The translations under genes were made by a program, and so were the position numbers. From the NCBI GenBank assembly GCA_963840785.1, contig CAWJAF010000014.1, forward strand, positions 62,001 through 126,000: DNA of 64,000 bases. The letters run 5' to 3'. This stretch comes from JALYOK01 sp963840785. GTDB taxonomy: Bacteria > Pseudomonadota > Gammaproteobacteria > Burkholderiales > JALYOK01. Each line of letters starts with the position of its first letter. Position 1 is the first letter of the stretch. Of this stretch, positions 55,799-64,000 are shown piece by piece. Under the pieces are notes generated by a model. That model was not told the DNA's origin. It saw nothing but the letters and a program-made list of their open reading frames with translations, and did no database searches.

Positions 55799-56857
55799 TT
55801 AAATGGTTGCGGCGATGGCTTTGCCGACGTCTTCGGTACTCGCCGTCCCGCCAGCGTCCGGAGTACGCGGCCCGTCTTGCAATACTTTTTCGATGGCGTT
55901 GACGACGGCAACGCTGGCTTTTTCGTAACCCAAATGTTCTAACATCATTGCGCCGGACCAAATTTGCGCAATCGGATTGGCGATTTTTTTGCCGTAAATG
56001 TCCGGTGCGGAACCATGTACTGGCTCGAACAACGATGGAAACACGCGCTCGGGATTAATGTTCGCCGAAGGCGCGATGCCGATGGTGCCCGCCGTCGCCG
56101 GACCGATATCGGAAATGATGTCGCCGAACAAATTCGACGCGACGATCACATCGAAGCGTTGCGGATTGAGCACCAATTGTATGGTCAATCCGTCAACGTG
56201 ATATTGGCTGGTCTTCACCTCGGCATAGTTTTTCGCCATCTCGGCGAAGCGCTCGTCCCAATAGGGCATGGTGATGGAAATGCCGTTGGATTTCGTGCAC
56301 GAGGTGACCGATTTGCGGCCGGTTTTTTGTGCAAGCTCAAACGCGAATTTGATAATGCGATCAACGCCTTTGCGGGTGAACACCGATTGTTGCGTAACGA
56401 ATTCGCGCTCGGTGCCGGCGAACATTCGCCCGCCAACGGAGGAATATTCGCCCTCGGTATTTTCGCGCACGACGTAGTAATCGATGTCGCCGACCTTGCG
56501 CCCGACCAGCGGGCAAGGAATACCCGGCATCAATCGTACCGGACGCAAATTCACATACTGGTCGAACACGCGGCGGAAATTAATCAGCGAATCCCACAGC
56601 GATTTATGATCCGGCACGATCGCCGGCCAACCGGTTGCGCCGAAAAAAATCGCCTCGTGGCCGCCGATTTTTTCGCGCCAATCGGGCGGCATCCAATAGC
56701 CGTGTTTGGCGTAGTTGTCGCAACTCCAATCGAAATAATCGAAGTGCAAATCGATGCCGAATTTGCGCGCCGCCGCGTCGAGCGCGCGCACGCCCTCGGG
56801 CATGACTTCTTTACCGATGCCGTCACCGGCGATGACTGCGATGTTGTGTTTTGCCAT
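55799..56857 (-). CDS. Tartrate dehydrogenase / D-malate dehydrogenase (decarboxylating)
   Basis: NAD-dependent beta-decarboxylating dehydrogenase of the isopropylmalate dehydrogenase superfamily, TtuC/DmlA type, 352 residues. Marks are IAVIAGDGIGKEVMPEGVRA, FGATGWPAIVPDH, QYVNLRPVRLMPGI, YVVRENTEGEYSSVGGRM, the metal/substrate block ASNLFGDIISDIGPATAGTI and FEPVHGSAPDIYGK. Tartrate and D-malate enzymes cannot be told apart by eye. It is followed by the broken ene-reductase. Intact, and notable for lying among broken genes. Confidence 0.9.
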   Translation of the reverse strand: MAKHNIAVIAGDGIGKEVMPEGVRALDAAARKFGIDLHFDYFDWSCDNYAKHGYWMPPDWREKIGGHEAIFFGATGWPAIVPDHKSLWDSLINFRRVFDQYVNLRPVRLMPGIPCPLVGRKVGDIDYYVVRENTEGEYSSVGGRMFAGTEREFVTQQSVFTRKGVDRIIKFAFELAQKTGRKSVTSCTKSNGISITMPYWDERFAEMAKNYAEVKTSQYHVDGLTIQLVLNPQRFDVIVASNLFGDIISDIGPATAGTIGIAPSANINPERVFPSLFEPVHGSAPDIYGKKIANPIAQIWSGAMMLEHLGYEKASVAVVNAIEKVLQDGPRTPDAGGTASTEDVGKAIAATI

Positions 56858-56873
56858 TTAGTTTTCCTCTCCT

Positions 56874-56946
56874 TGCCAAGAGCCGCGTCCTAGCTTGGCT
56901 CATGGCGATGCATGCTTGGAACGCCGCGCTGGTGTTGGCTCGTGGC
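56874..56946. repeat. Degenerate copy of the GGCTCGTGGC inverted repeat
   Basis: GCCAAGAGCC at the left and GGCTCGTGGC at the right are imperfect inverted arms, with an internal GGCTCATGGCGATGC. Compare 45531-45561 and 63626-63658. Confidence 0.4.
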
Positions 56947-56984
56947 GTGGTTGGTTTTTGAAATTTCTACTTACTTTTCTAATT

Positions 56985-57062
56985 GTCATTCCCGCGAAGG
57001 CGGGAATCCATTCGGCGCCGTTCAATCACACGCCTATGGATTCCCGCCTTCGCGGGAATGAC
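56985..57062. repeat. GTCATTCCCGCG...GGGAATCC dispersed palindromic repeat, copy 3
   Basis: The arms GTCATTCCCGCGAAGGCGGG and CCCGCCTTCGCGGGAATGAC are perfect 20-base complements, the best copy in the window. It lies between the dehydrogenase gene and the end of aroC. Confidence 0.9.
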
Positions 57063-57092
57063 AGTTAATTTTTGCTTCGTTTAATTTAAGAT

Positions 57093-58258
57093 TTAAGCCT
57101 CATCCGGCTCCGGATTTTCCACCGGATACATTTTCCGAATTTCGCTAACTTGATCAGGTGGCACTGAAGCCGCAACCCGCGGCGTCTCGCACACCACATC
57201 GGCATTTTGCCCACGATGGCGCAACGCATGATCGATCAACACCAACGCCAACATCGCTTCCGCAATCGGCGTCGCGCGAATGCCGACGCACGGATCGTGA
57301 CGGCCATGGGTATTCACAATCACCGGCTCACCCTGCTTATTGATTGAGCGACGATCCAAACGAATACTCGATGTCGGCTTAATCGCGATGTTGACGACGA
57401 TGTTCTTGCCCCGTCGAAATTCCGCCTAAAATTCCGCCGGCGTTATTCGACAAAAATCCTTGCGGCGTCATTTCATCGCTGTGGATCGTGCCCGGCTGCT
57501 CGACGCTCGCCGAATCCCGCGCCGATCTCGACACCTTTCACCGCGTTAATCGCCATCATCGCGTAAGCGATATCGGCGTCGAGCTTGTCGAATATCGGCT
57601 CGCCCCAACCGACCGGCACGCCGTCGGCAACGACGGTGATTTTCGCGCCGCAAGAATCGCCGGATTTGCGTAGCTTATCCATGAAACTTTCAAGCTGCGG
57701 CACGATGTCCGGGTCCGGCGAAAAGAATGGATTATCGTGAACGACATTCCAATCTTTAAACGCAATTTTATTCGGCCCAAGTTGCGACATAAAGCCGCGC
57801 ACTTGAATGCCGAAACGCTCGCGCAACCATTTTTTTGCGACTGCACCCGCCGCGACCATGGGCGCCGTTAAGCGCGCCGATTGCCGTCCGCCGCCGCGAT
57901 AATCACGGATGCCATATTTCTGCCAATAGGTGTAATCCGCATGGCCGGGGCGGAACGATTCCATGATGTTGCCGTAATCTTTGCTGCGCTGATCTTCGTT
58001 GCGAATCAGTAGCGCGATCGGCGCGCCGGTGGTTTTGCCTTCGAATACGCCGGAGAGAATTTCCACCGTATCGGATTCTTTTCGCTGGGTCACGTGGCGC
58101 GAGGTGCCGGGCTTGCGTCGATCTAGTTCCGGCTGAATGTCCGCTTCGGAAAGCGCCATTCCCGGCGGGCAACCGTCGATCACGCAACCAATGGCGGGGC
58201 CGTGGCTTTCGCCAAAATTCGTCACGCAAAACAGCGTGCCTAGGGTGCTTCCGGACAT
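57093..58258 (-). pseudogene. aroC: Chorismate synthase, two frame breaks
   Basis: Last common step of aromatic amino acid synthesis: EPSP to chorismate with reduced FMN. About 388 residues when joined, a normal size. Marks are TLFCVTNFGESHGPAIGCVI, RRKPGTSRHVTQR, GGGRQSARLTAPMVAAGAVA and KGVEIGAGF. Then single-base skips near 57511 and 57402 give ASVEQPGTIHSDEMTPQGF, NNAGGILGGISTGQ, then IVVNIAIKPTSSIRLDRRSI and GRHDPCVGIRATPIAEAM. The enzyme is essential for prototrophy and every block is conserved. This makes a consensus error likelier than true loss. Divergent from maeB. Confidence 0.9.
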
Positions 58259-58323
58259 AAATTTCTCGTCAATTCAAGCCGTAAAGTTTAACATAGGCGT
58301 CTACCTCAACTTCCGGTTCCCCC

Positions 58324-60612
58324 ATGCAAGATGAATTGAAACAAGCGGCGCTGGAATACCATCGCTTGCCCACGCCCGGCAAATTGGAAGTCGCCCCGAC
58401 CAAGCCGCTTAGCCAATCAACGCGACCTCGCGCTCGCCTATTCGCCCGGCGTTGCAGTCGCCTGCGAAGCCATCGTCGCCGATCCCAATGCGGCGCGGCT
58501 TTACACCGTGCGCGGCAATTTGGTTGCCGTGATCACCAACGGCACGGCGGTGTTGGGCCTCGGCGCGATCGGCCCGCTGGCGGCGAAGCCCGTGATGGAA
58601 GGCAAAGGCGTGTTGTTCAAAAAATTCGCCGGCATCGATGTGTTCGATTTGGAATTGAACGAGCGCGACCCGGACAAACTCGTCGACATTATCGCCGCGC
58701 TGGAGCCGACTTTCGGCGGCATTAATTTGGAAGACATCAAAGCGCCGGAGTGTTTTTACATCGAGCGCAAATTGCGCGAGCGTTTGAAAATCCCGGTGTT
58801 CCATGACGACCAACATGGCACCGCGATCATCGTCGGCGCGGCGGTGCGAAATGGCTTGCGCGTGGTCGGAAAAGATATTGCACAAGTGAAGCTCGTTGCC
58901 TCCGGCGCGGGCGCGGCGGCGCTCGCGTGCCTGGACATGCTGGTCGCCTGGGCATGAAAATGGAAAACATTTTCGTTACCGACATTGCCGGCGTGGTTTA
59001 CAAAGGCCGCGTCGTGGAAATGGACGATAACAAAGCGCGGTACGCCAAGGACACTGAAGCGCGCGACATTGAGCGAAGTGATTGGCGGTGCAGATATTCT
59101 GTTGGGCCTCTCGGCGGCAGGCGTTGTAAAACCCGACATGGTCAAAGCCATGGCGGCGAATCCGATCATTTTGGCGTTGGCGAATCCGACGCCGGAAATC
59201 ATGCCGGAGGAAGTCAAAGCCGTGCGTGGTGACGCGATTATCGCCACGGGCCGCTCGGATTATCCGAACCAAGTGAACAACGTGTTGTGCTTCCCGTTCA
59301 TCTTTCGCGGCGCGCTGGATGTCGGCGCGACGACGATTAACGAAGCCATGAAACTCGCCGCCGTACACGCCATCGCCGATCTCGCGAACGCCGAGCAATC
59401 GGACATCGTCGCGCAGGCCTACGGCGGCGAGAGCCTCTCGTTTCGGCGCGGAATATTTGATTCCGCGGCCATTCGATCCGCGTCTGATCACACGCATCGC
59501 GCCGGCCGTGGCGCAAGCCGCGATGGATAGCGGCGTCGCAACCAATCCGATCACCGATTTCGCCGCCTATCGAGAAAAATTCAACACCTTCGTCTATCCT
59601 CTGGCATGGTAATGAAGCCGATTTTCGCCGCGGCGAAGCAGGCACCGCAAGCGCATCGTATTCTGCGAAGGCGAAGACGAGCGTGTGTTGCGCGCCGTGC
59701 AAGTAGTGTTGGAAGAAGGATTGGCCAAGACCGATCGTCATCGGCCGTCCGCAAGTACTGGCGCGGCGCATCGAGCAATTCGGCCTGCGACTCAAGCCTG
59801 GCGCGGACTTTGAGGTGGTCAATCCGGAAAGCGACGAACGCTATCGCGATTATTGGATGGCTTATCACAAACTCACGGAACGCAAAGGCGTGACGCCGCA
59901 ATTCGCCAAAGTAGAAATGCGCCGCCGATTTACTTTGATCGGCTGCGATGATGATTCACATGGGCGATGCCGACGGCATGATCTGCGGCACGTTTGGCAG
60001 CAATGAGCAGCATCTGCATTACATCGATCAAGTCATCGGCAAGCGCCTCGGCGCCAACGTTTATGCGGCCATGAATGGTTTGATTCTGCACAACCGCCAA
60101 GTGTTCATTGTCGACACGCACGTGAATCTCGATCCCGATGCGGAAGAGATCGCCGAGATCACCGTGATTGGCGGCGGATGAACTGCGGCGTTTTGGCATT
60201 GCACCGAAAGTCGCGCTCGTATCGCATTCGAATTTCGGCAGCTCAAATGGGCCCTCGGCATTGAAAATGCGCGCGGCGTTGGCGCTCATTCAAGCGCGCG
60301 CGCCGGAGCTGGAAGTCGAAGGCGAAATGCACGGCGATGCGGCGTTGGACGCGACGGTGCGCAAATCGCTGTTCCCCAACTCGCGACTTGACCGGCGAGG
60401 CAAATCTCTTGGTCATGCCGAATATGGACGCGGCGAATATTGCTTATAATTTGCTTAAAACAACGGCTGGCGGCGGCATTGCAATCGGGCCGATGTTGCT
60501 GGGTGCAGCGCGGGCAGTTCATATTCTGACGCCGTCGGCGACGGTTCGGCGAATCGTCAATATGACTGCCTTGGCTGTAGTTGATGCTCAATCGGATAGG
60601 CGATCGCGCTAA
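58324..60612 (+). pseudogene. maeB: NADP-malic enzyme with phosphotransacetylase-like domain (MaeB type), about ten frame breaks
   Basis: Malic enzyme decarboxylates malate to pyruvate and feeds NADPH and pyruvate supply; the C-terminal phosphotransacetylase-like domain is regulatory. About 760 residues when joined. The N-terminal part has MQDELKQAALEYHRLPTPGK, RDLALAYSPGVAVACEAIVA, TNGTAVLGLGAIGPLAAKPV, FHDDQHGTAIIVGAAV and VASGAGAAALACLDML. Then LSEVIGGADILLGLSAAGVV and ILALANPTPEIMPEEV. The C-terminal part has CEGEDERVLRAVQVVLEEGL, IHMGDADGMICGTFGSNEQ and LLVMPNMDAANIAYNLLK. Skips of one base near 58413, 59065, 59441, 59651, 59730, 59946, 60170 and 60390, and added bases near 58947 and 59599, restore it. 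The stop is near 60612. Confidence 0.88.
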
Positions 60613-60794
60613 AATTAGCTAAATTTTACCTTCACCCGTTGACTTGTCTGGTACTCGAAATGAATCAGTACAAAAGTCTGCGGACAAACGGCCCGCTTGT
60701 TATTGGATGGCCGAAATAATTTGTGCCTTATCAAGAAAGTTAGGTAAAATCTTAAGAAAGATTTTATAATTGTTGTTTCAAAAGGAATTTTTGA

Positions 60795-62421
60795 TTGACC
60801 ATTCAGGTTTCAGTCAATAACTTGACGTTAGGAATGTTCGTGGCCGAGCTCGACCGGCCATGGTTGGATACGCCCTTCCTGCTGCAAGGCTTCATCCTCG
60901 ATAACGAAGATGATTTAGCGCAAATTCGGCGTTTGTGTAAATTCGTGTTTGTTGAGCCCGCGAATTCCACGCCCGAAGCCGTCACAAAACTCTCTTTGCC
61001 CGCCGCCAAAAACGCAACGCCCGCAGCTGAAAAACGGCCACAAACCGCTGCACCGAGTGTCATCATTACCCGCGACGAAGTTGCAAAGAAAAAATCGTCG
61101 CTATTCAGTGGCCTCCGCGAAAAGCCAAAAGACACCGAAACGCCGCGCGACGTCGTCGCTGCACAAAAAAATACGCGCATAAACGAGCCCTCGGTGGTTT
61201 ATTACAAGGATGCGCCGCGCCGTCCGAAACGCGCTATTTGGGAAAAATCTGATTCGCCCCCCCTCCGCCGACGACAACGTTTCGTCCGACTTGGCGAACG
61301 AAATCGGTAGTTTTAAGTCGCGGGAAAAAGTCCAAACCAAACGTCCGGGTTTGTTCAAGCAATTACTTTCAACATTGCGCGCTAAAGTGGATGACGAAGA
61401 GCAAAATGAAAGTCCCGCAACACAAAATTCCAGCTTCGAGATAAAGCCTCTGCTGCGCATTGCAGAAAACAAAGTTGTTCTTGAAGCGGAATTAAAACAA
61501 GCGAAGGAAATCCATAGCCGCTCCCGAGACATGATTCGTGGTGTAGTCGACGATTTACGGCGTGATCACAAAATCGATGTGGACAAGGTCAACGAAGTCG
61601 TCGATGCCATGGTCGACAGCGTGGGCAATAATCCTGACGCGTTGCTTTGGCTAACGAAACTAAAAAGCCGCGACTCGTATGCCTACGATCACGGTATCGA
61701 CGTCGCCATTTATCTCCTCGCGTTCGGCCGACACCTTGGCTACCCCAAGGATAAATTACGGATTCTCGGCGTAAGTGGGCTGATGCAAGACATCGGTAAA
61801 CTTCGTATCAAGGAAGAACTGCTCGGGAAATCAGGCAAGCTCACCGCCGCCGAATTCGAAGAAGTGAAGTTTCACGTCAATCACAGCGTCGACATTTTGC
61901 GTGAAACAATCGACATTCCCAAGGAGGTGCTGACGGTTGTCGCGCAACATCACGAACGACTTGACGGCAGTGGTTATCCACGACAGTTAAAGGGCGATCA
62001 AATTTATTCGTTCGCCAGTATGGCGGGGATCGTCGATTCGTTTGAAGCGCTGGTAAGTCAACGCCCCTACGCTGAGGCGGTTTCTACCCACCAAGCACTG
62101 CAGCAACTCAATCGCTGGAAAGGCACCTCTTTCCACGAAGCGCTAACAGAACAATTTATCCAGTGTATTGGTATCTTTCCCGTAGGAAGTTTGGTTGAAC
62201 TCAATACCGGCGATGTCGCAGTCGTCATCGGGCAGAATAAGATTCGCCGCTTGAAACCCAAGGTGATGTTATTGCTTGATCCCAGCAAGCAGGCGTATCC
62301 CTATCCCGCGACGTTGGATCTCATTAACGATCCGCTGGCCGATGACAAAACAGCCTATCAAATTAAGCGAGATCTGCCGACCGGCGCTCACGGAATCGAT
62401 CCGCAGGAATTCTATTTGTAG
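60795..62421 (+). pseudogene. DUF3391/HD-GYP protein with a QD in place of the HD dyad, one frame break in a C-run
   Basis: Predicted cyclic-di-GMP phosphodiesterase-like protein of about 540 residues. The N-terminal DUF3391 part is TIQVSVNNLTLGMFVAELDR, PWLDTPFLLQGFILDN. A low-complexity linker follows, in which a run of seven C at 61257-61263 shifts the frame; removing one C joins SDSPP to SADDNVSSDLANE. The HD-GYP part has YAYDHGIDVAIYLLAFGRHL, GLMQDIGKLRI, FHVNHSVDIL and HHERLDGSGYPRQLKG. The HD position reads Q-D, so one metal ligand is changed; activity may be lost or altered. The start is TTG at 60795, giving MTIQVSV. C-runs are natural slippage sites, so phase variation is also possible. 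Confidence 0.85.
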
Positions 62422-62563
62422 TTGTGGTTCGGCCCCGATGGATTGGTCACATAGAAAATTGACCACGCCGCCGCCCAGGCATATAGTATTTCTAAGGCTG
62501 AAGGGTGCACATCGTTTTCTACGCACTCCTGTCATTCCGTTCCCAAACGTTTGGAGAGAAAAG

Positions 62564-63541
62564 ATGTCAAAACAGATATTGCAATGCGCCGCGATGGCGG
62601 GGGTTTTGCTGGGGAGTGCTACGACCGTCTGGTCGGCGGACGAGGCAGGCGCCCAGGTCGAAAAATGCAGTAAGAGTTATGGCGCGCTGGCGGTGTCTGA
62701 ACCGCAACACGGCTGGGGACATATTCGTAGCTATGGCCTGGGTTCGCCGGCCGCCTTACTACGAATGATGATTCAACAATCTGGCTGTTTTGACGTCGTT
62801 GAGCGCGGTGTGGCAATGCAAAATTTGCAGCAAGAGCGCGCGCTTGCCGAATCCGGCGAAATGCGACAGGAATCGAATATCGGCAAGGGCCAAATGCAAG
62901 CGGCGGATTTTGTCATGACGCCGGATGTGCAAATCGCTTCGTCCAATAGCGGTGGTGTCGGTGGTGCCGTCGGTGGATTGCTACGTCGCCTTGGTGCGCC
63001 GGTCGGCGTGGGTGCGCTGGCGGGCGGGCTGAAATTCAAAGAAGCGGCGACCAGTATCCTCGTCGCCGACGTCCGTTCTAGCATTCAAGTGGCGGCAGCC
63101 GAAGGCAAAGCGACCAAAACCGATTTCGCGATCAGCGGTTGGGGCTTCGACGGCGGCGCGGTGGGATCATTGGGTGGTTATACCAATACCCCGGAAGGGA
63201 AAGTGATTGCCGCAAGCTTTCTGGATAACTACAACAAAATCGTTCTCGCAATTCGCGATCAGCCGCAATTGATCAAACCGAAAAGTGCAGCGGGGGACGC
63301 AAATGCGGCGGGCTCCACTAAGGCCGAAGCACCACAGCAGGCCGGCCAAATGCTCGTGGCCAAAATCGCGAACGTAAAAGTATTCGCCGAACCATCCAAG
63401 GATAGTAATGTGGTTGGGACGTTGAAAAAAACCGATGAACTCGTTGCAACCGGAGAAGCAAAAAACGGTTTTGTCCATATCGATACCGCGGATTTCAGCG
63501 GCTGGGTGCAGCGGACGTTGCTATCGCCCACCGGGCGTTAG
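62564..63541 (+). CDS. Exported CsgG-domain protein with C-terminal SH3 domain
   Basis: 325 residues from the ATG at 62564, with GGAGAG seven bases upstream; the longer upstream frame overlaps the HD-GYP gene and is a shadow. Signal peptide: QCAAMAGVLLGSATTVWSA. The CsgG-like part (35-225) has LLRMMIQQSGCFDVVERG, MQNLQQERALAESGEM and ADFVMTPDVQIAS, then ATSILVADVRSSIQVAAAEG. After a linker a bacterial SH3 fold follows (LVAKIANVKVFAEPSKDSNV, GFVHIDTADFSGWVQRTLL). There is no lipobox cysteine at the cleavage site. The role is unknown; an envelope function linked to murein or surface polymer is a guess. Confidence 0.82.
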   Translation: MSKQILQCAAMAGVLLGSATTVWSADEAGAQVEKCSKSYGALAVSEPQHGWGHIRSYGLGSPAALLRMMIQQSGCFDVVERGVAMQNLQQERALAESGEMRQESNIGKGQMQAADFVMTPDVQIASSNSGGVGGAVGGLLRRLGAPVGVGALAGGLKFKEAATSILVADVRSSIQVAAAEGKATKTDFAISGWGFDGGAVGSLGGYTNTPEGKVIAASFLDNYNKIVLAIRDQPQLIKPKSAAGDANAAGSTKAEAPQQAGQMLVAKIANVKVFAEPSKDSNVVGTLKKTDELVATGEAKNGFVHIDTADFSGWVQRTLLSPTGR

Positions 63542-63611
63542 ATCTATTCGACGTGTCCTTCGCGCGACGGCGAGAAACCTCACTCCCCCCAGATCGGCTT
63601 CGGTATTCATT

Positions 63612-64000
63612 CTACAGGCATGGCGTGCCAGGAGGCACGCCAGACGTGGCTCCTGGCAAAGGCTCTTCGCGTTGCCAATGCCCCGATTTACCGCCAAGCT
63701 TTTCGATCAGCTGCACGCCCTCTATGCGCATACCGCGATCGACGGCTTTACACATGTCATAAATCGTCAACAACGCGATTTGTACCGCCGTTAGCGCTTC
63801 CATTTCGACCCCGGTACGACCAACGGTTTCTGTGGTCGCTTCGCAATTCACCGCGAAATTTTTTTCGTCCAGCGTAAATTCCACCGCGACACGCGTCAGC
63901 GGAATCGGGTGACATAACGGAATAAGTTCCCAAGTGCGTTTCGCACCTTGAATGGCGGCGATGCGCGCGATCCCGAGCACGTCTCCTTTTTTCGCGGTGC
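63612..64000 (-). CDS. moaC: Cyclic pyranopterin monophosphate synthase, C-terminal part (start beyond the window)
   Basis: MoaC makes cyclic pyranopterin monophosphate in molybdenum cofactor synthesis. The visible part has AKKGDVLGIARIAAIQGAKR, LIPLCHPIPLTRVAVEF, TTETVGRTGVEMEALTAVQI and LLTIYDMCKAVDRGMRIEGV, all conserved. The last residues, about PLPGATSGVPPGTPCL, come from a dispersed inverted repeat at 63626-63658 rather than from the family; the normal end would be near KSGHWQR. The window also holds a sulfite dehydrogenase gene, which needs this cofactor. Confidence 0.95.
   Translation of the reverse strand, partial: TAKKGDVLGIARIAAIQGAKRTWELIPLCHPIPLTRVAVEFTLDEKNFAVNCEATTETVGRTGVEMEALTAVQIALLTIYDMCKAVDRGMRIEGVQLIEKLGGKSGHWQREEPLPGATSGVPPGTPCL
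63626..63658. repeat. TGCCAGGAG/CTCCTGGCA inverted repeat inside the 3' end of moaC
   Basis: Perfect 9-bp arms around 15 bases, with an internal GGCACGCC. It is related to 18829-18900 and 45531-45561. It lies in the last codons of moaC, before the stop at 63612. Confidence 0.7.

Noticed and set aside
55964..56893. 309-codon open frame on the plus strand
   Set aside because: It lies opposite the tartrate/D-malate dehydrogenase gene, which is clearly conserved; the antisense translation is Arg/His-rich and resembles nothing.
15827..62421. Programmed +1 frameshifting as the explanation of the frame breaks
   Set aside because: The shift sites share no common codon or slippery motif, some genes need eight or more shifts, and neighbouring long genes need none. 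Consensus error is simpler.

Overview
The window reads as a chromosomal segment of a betaproteobacterium (Burkholderiales/Nitrosomonadales-like, placement inferred). The gene orders pheT-pheS-rplT-rpmI-infC-thrS and nrdR-ribD-ribE-ribBX-ribH-nusB-thiL-pgpA-pncC, the fused indolepyruvate ferredoxin oxidoreductase, the DUF3391/HD-GYP protein and the DUF349 protein all fit that class. There is no phage, no plasmid backbone, no rRNA and no CRISPR array. Two tRNA genes are present: Val(GAC) and Ser(TGA).

Layout. 1-4.8 kb: translation genes on the minus strand, with intrinsic-terminator hairpins just before pheS and thrS and a probable AUA start for infC. 5.1-10.7 kb: a minus-strand cluster of a FecR/TPR/outer-membrane-barrel protein, a small unknown protein and a DyP-type peroxidase. 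11-18.8 kb: a GT87-like membrane glycosyltransferase, a DUF3365 heme protein, tilS, accA, a SorAB-type sulfite dehydrogenase and a gamma-glutamyltransferase. 19-25.1 kb: an ECF sigma/anti-sigma pair, a DUF349 protein, a membrane protein, a broken hydratase and a FlK-like thioesterase. 25.3-36.2 kb (plus strand): the oxidoreductase, glyA and the riboflavin/nusB/thiL operon. 36.3-39.4 kb: a very large amino-acid-permease-HAMP-GGDEF-EAL fusion. 39.7-45.3 kb: tRNA-Ser with a nearby copy of its 5' half, two acyl-CoA ligases, a MaoC hydratase and an MFS carrier. 45.6-53.9 kb: a TPP enzyme and a sugar/acid ABC importer operon ending in a D-apionate-lactonase-like gene. 54-64 kb: a cold-shock protein, an Old Yellow Enzyme, a tartrate/D-malate dehydrogenase, aroC, maeB, an HD-GYP protein, a CsgG-SH3 protein and the 3' part of moaC.

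How the genes work together. The best-supported functional units are the translation operon, the riboflavin/nusB/thiL operon, the sulfite dehydrogenase pair, the sigma/anti-sigma pair and the importer-lactonase operon. The permease-GGDEF-EAL protein would tie substrate sensing or transport to cyclic-di-GMP, and an HD-GYP relative with an altered dyad is also present in the window.

Quality caveat. Twelve genes are interrupted by single-base frame breaks while their protein sequence is otherwise well conserved; in one of them (the thioesterase) the breaks cancel. Roughly 28 of the 31 breaks I resolved by hand are cured by removing one base and only about 3 by adding one. The breaks are concentrated at 23-27 kb and 53-61 kb and hit genes such as aroC. 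I think an insertion-biased consensus error is the likeliest cause, but only the reads can settle it. Several families of short dispersed palindromic repeats occur between genes and contribute the termini of a few open reading frames.
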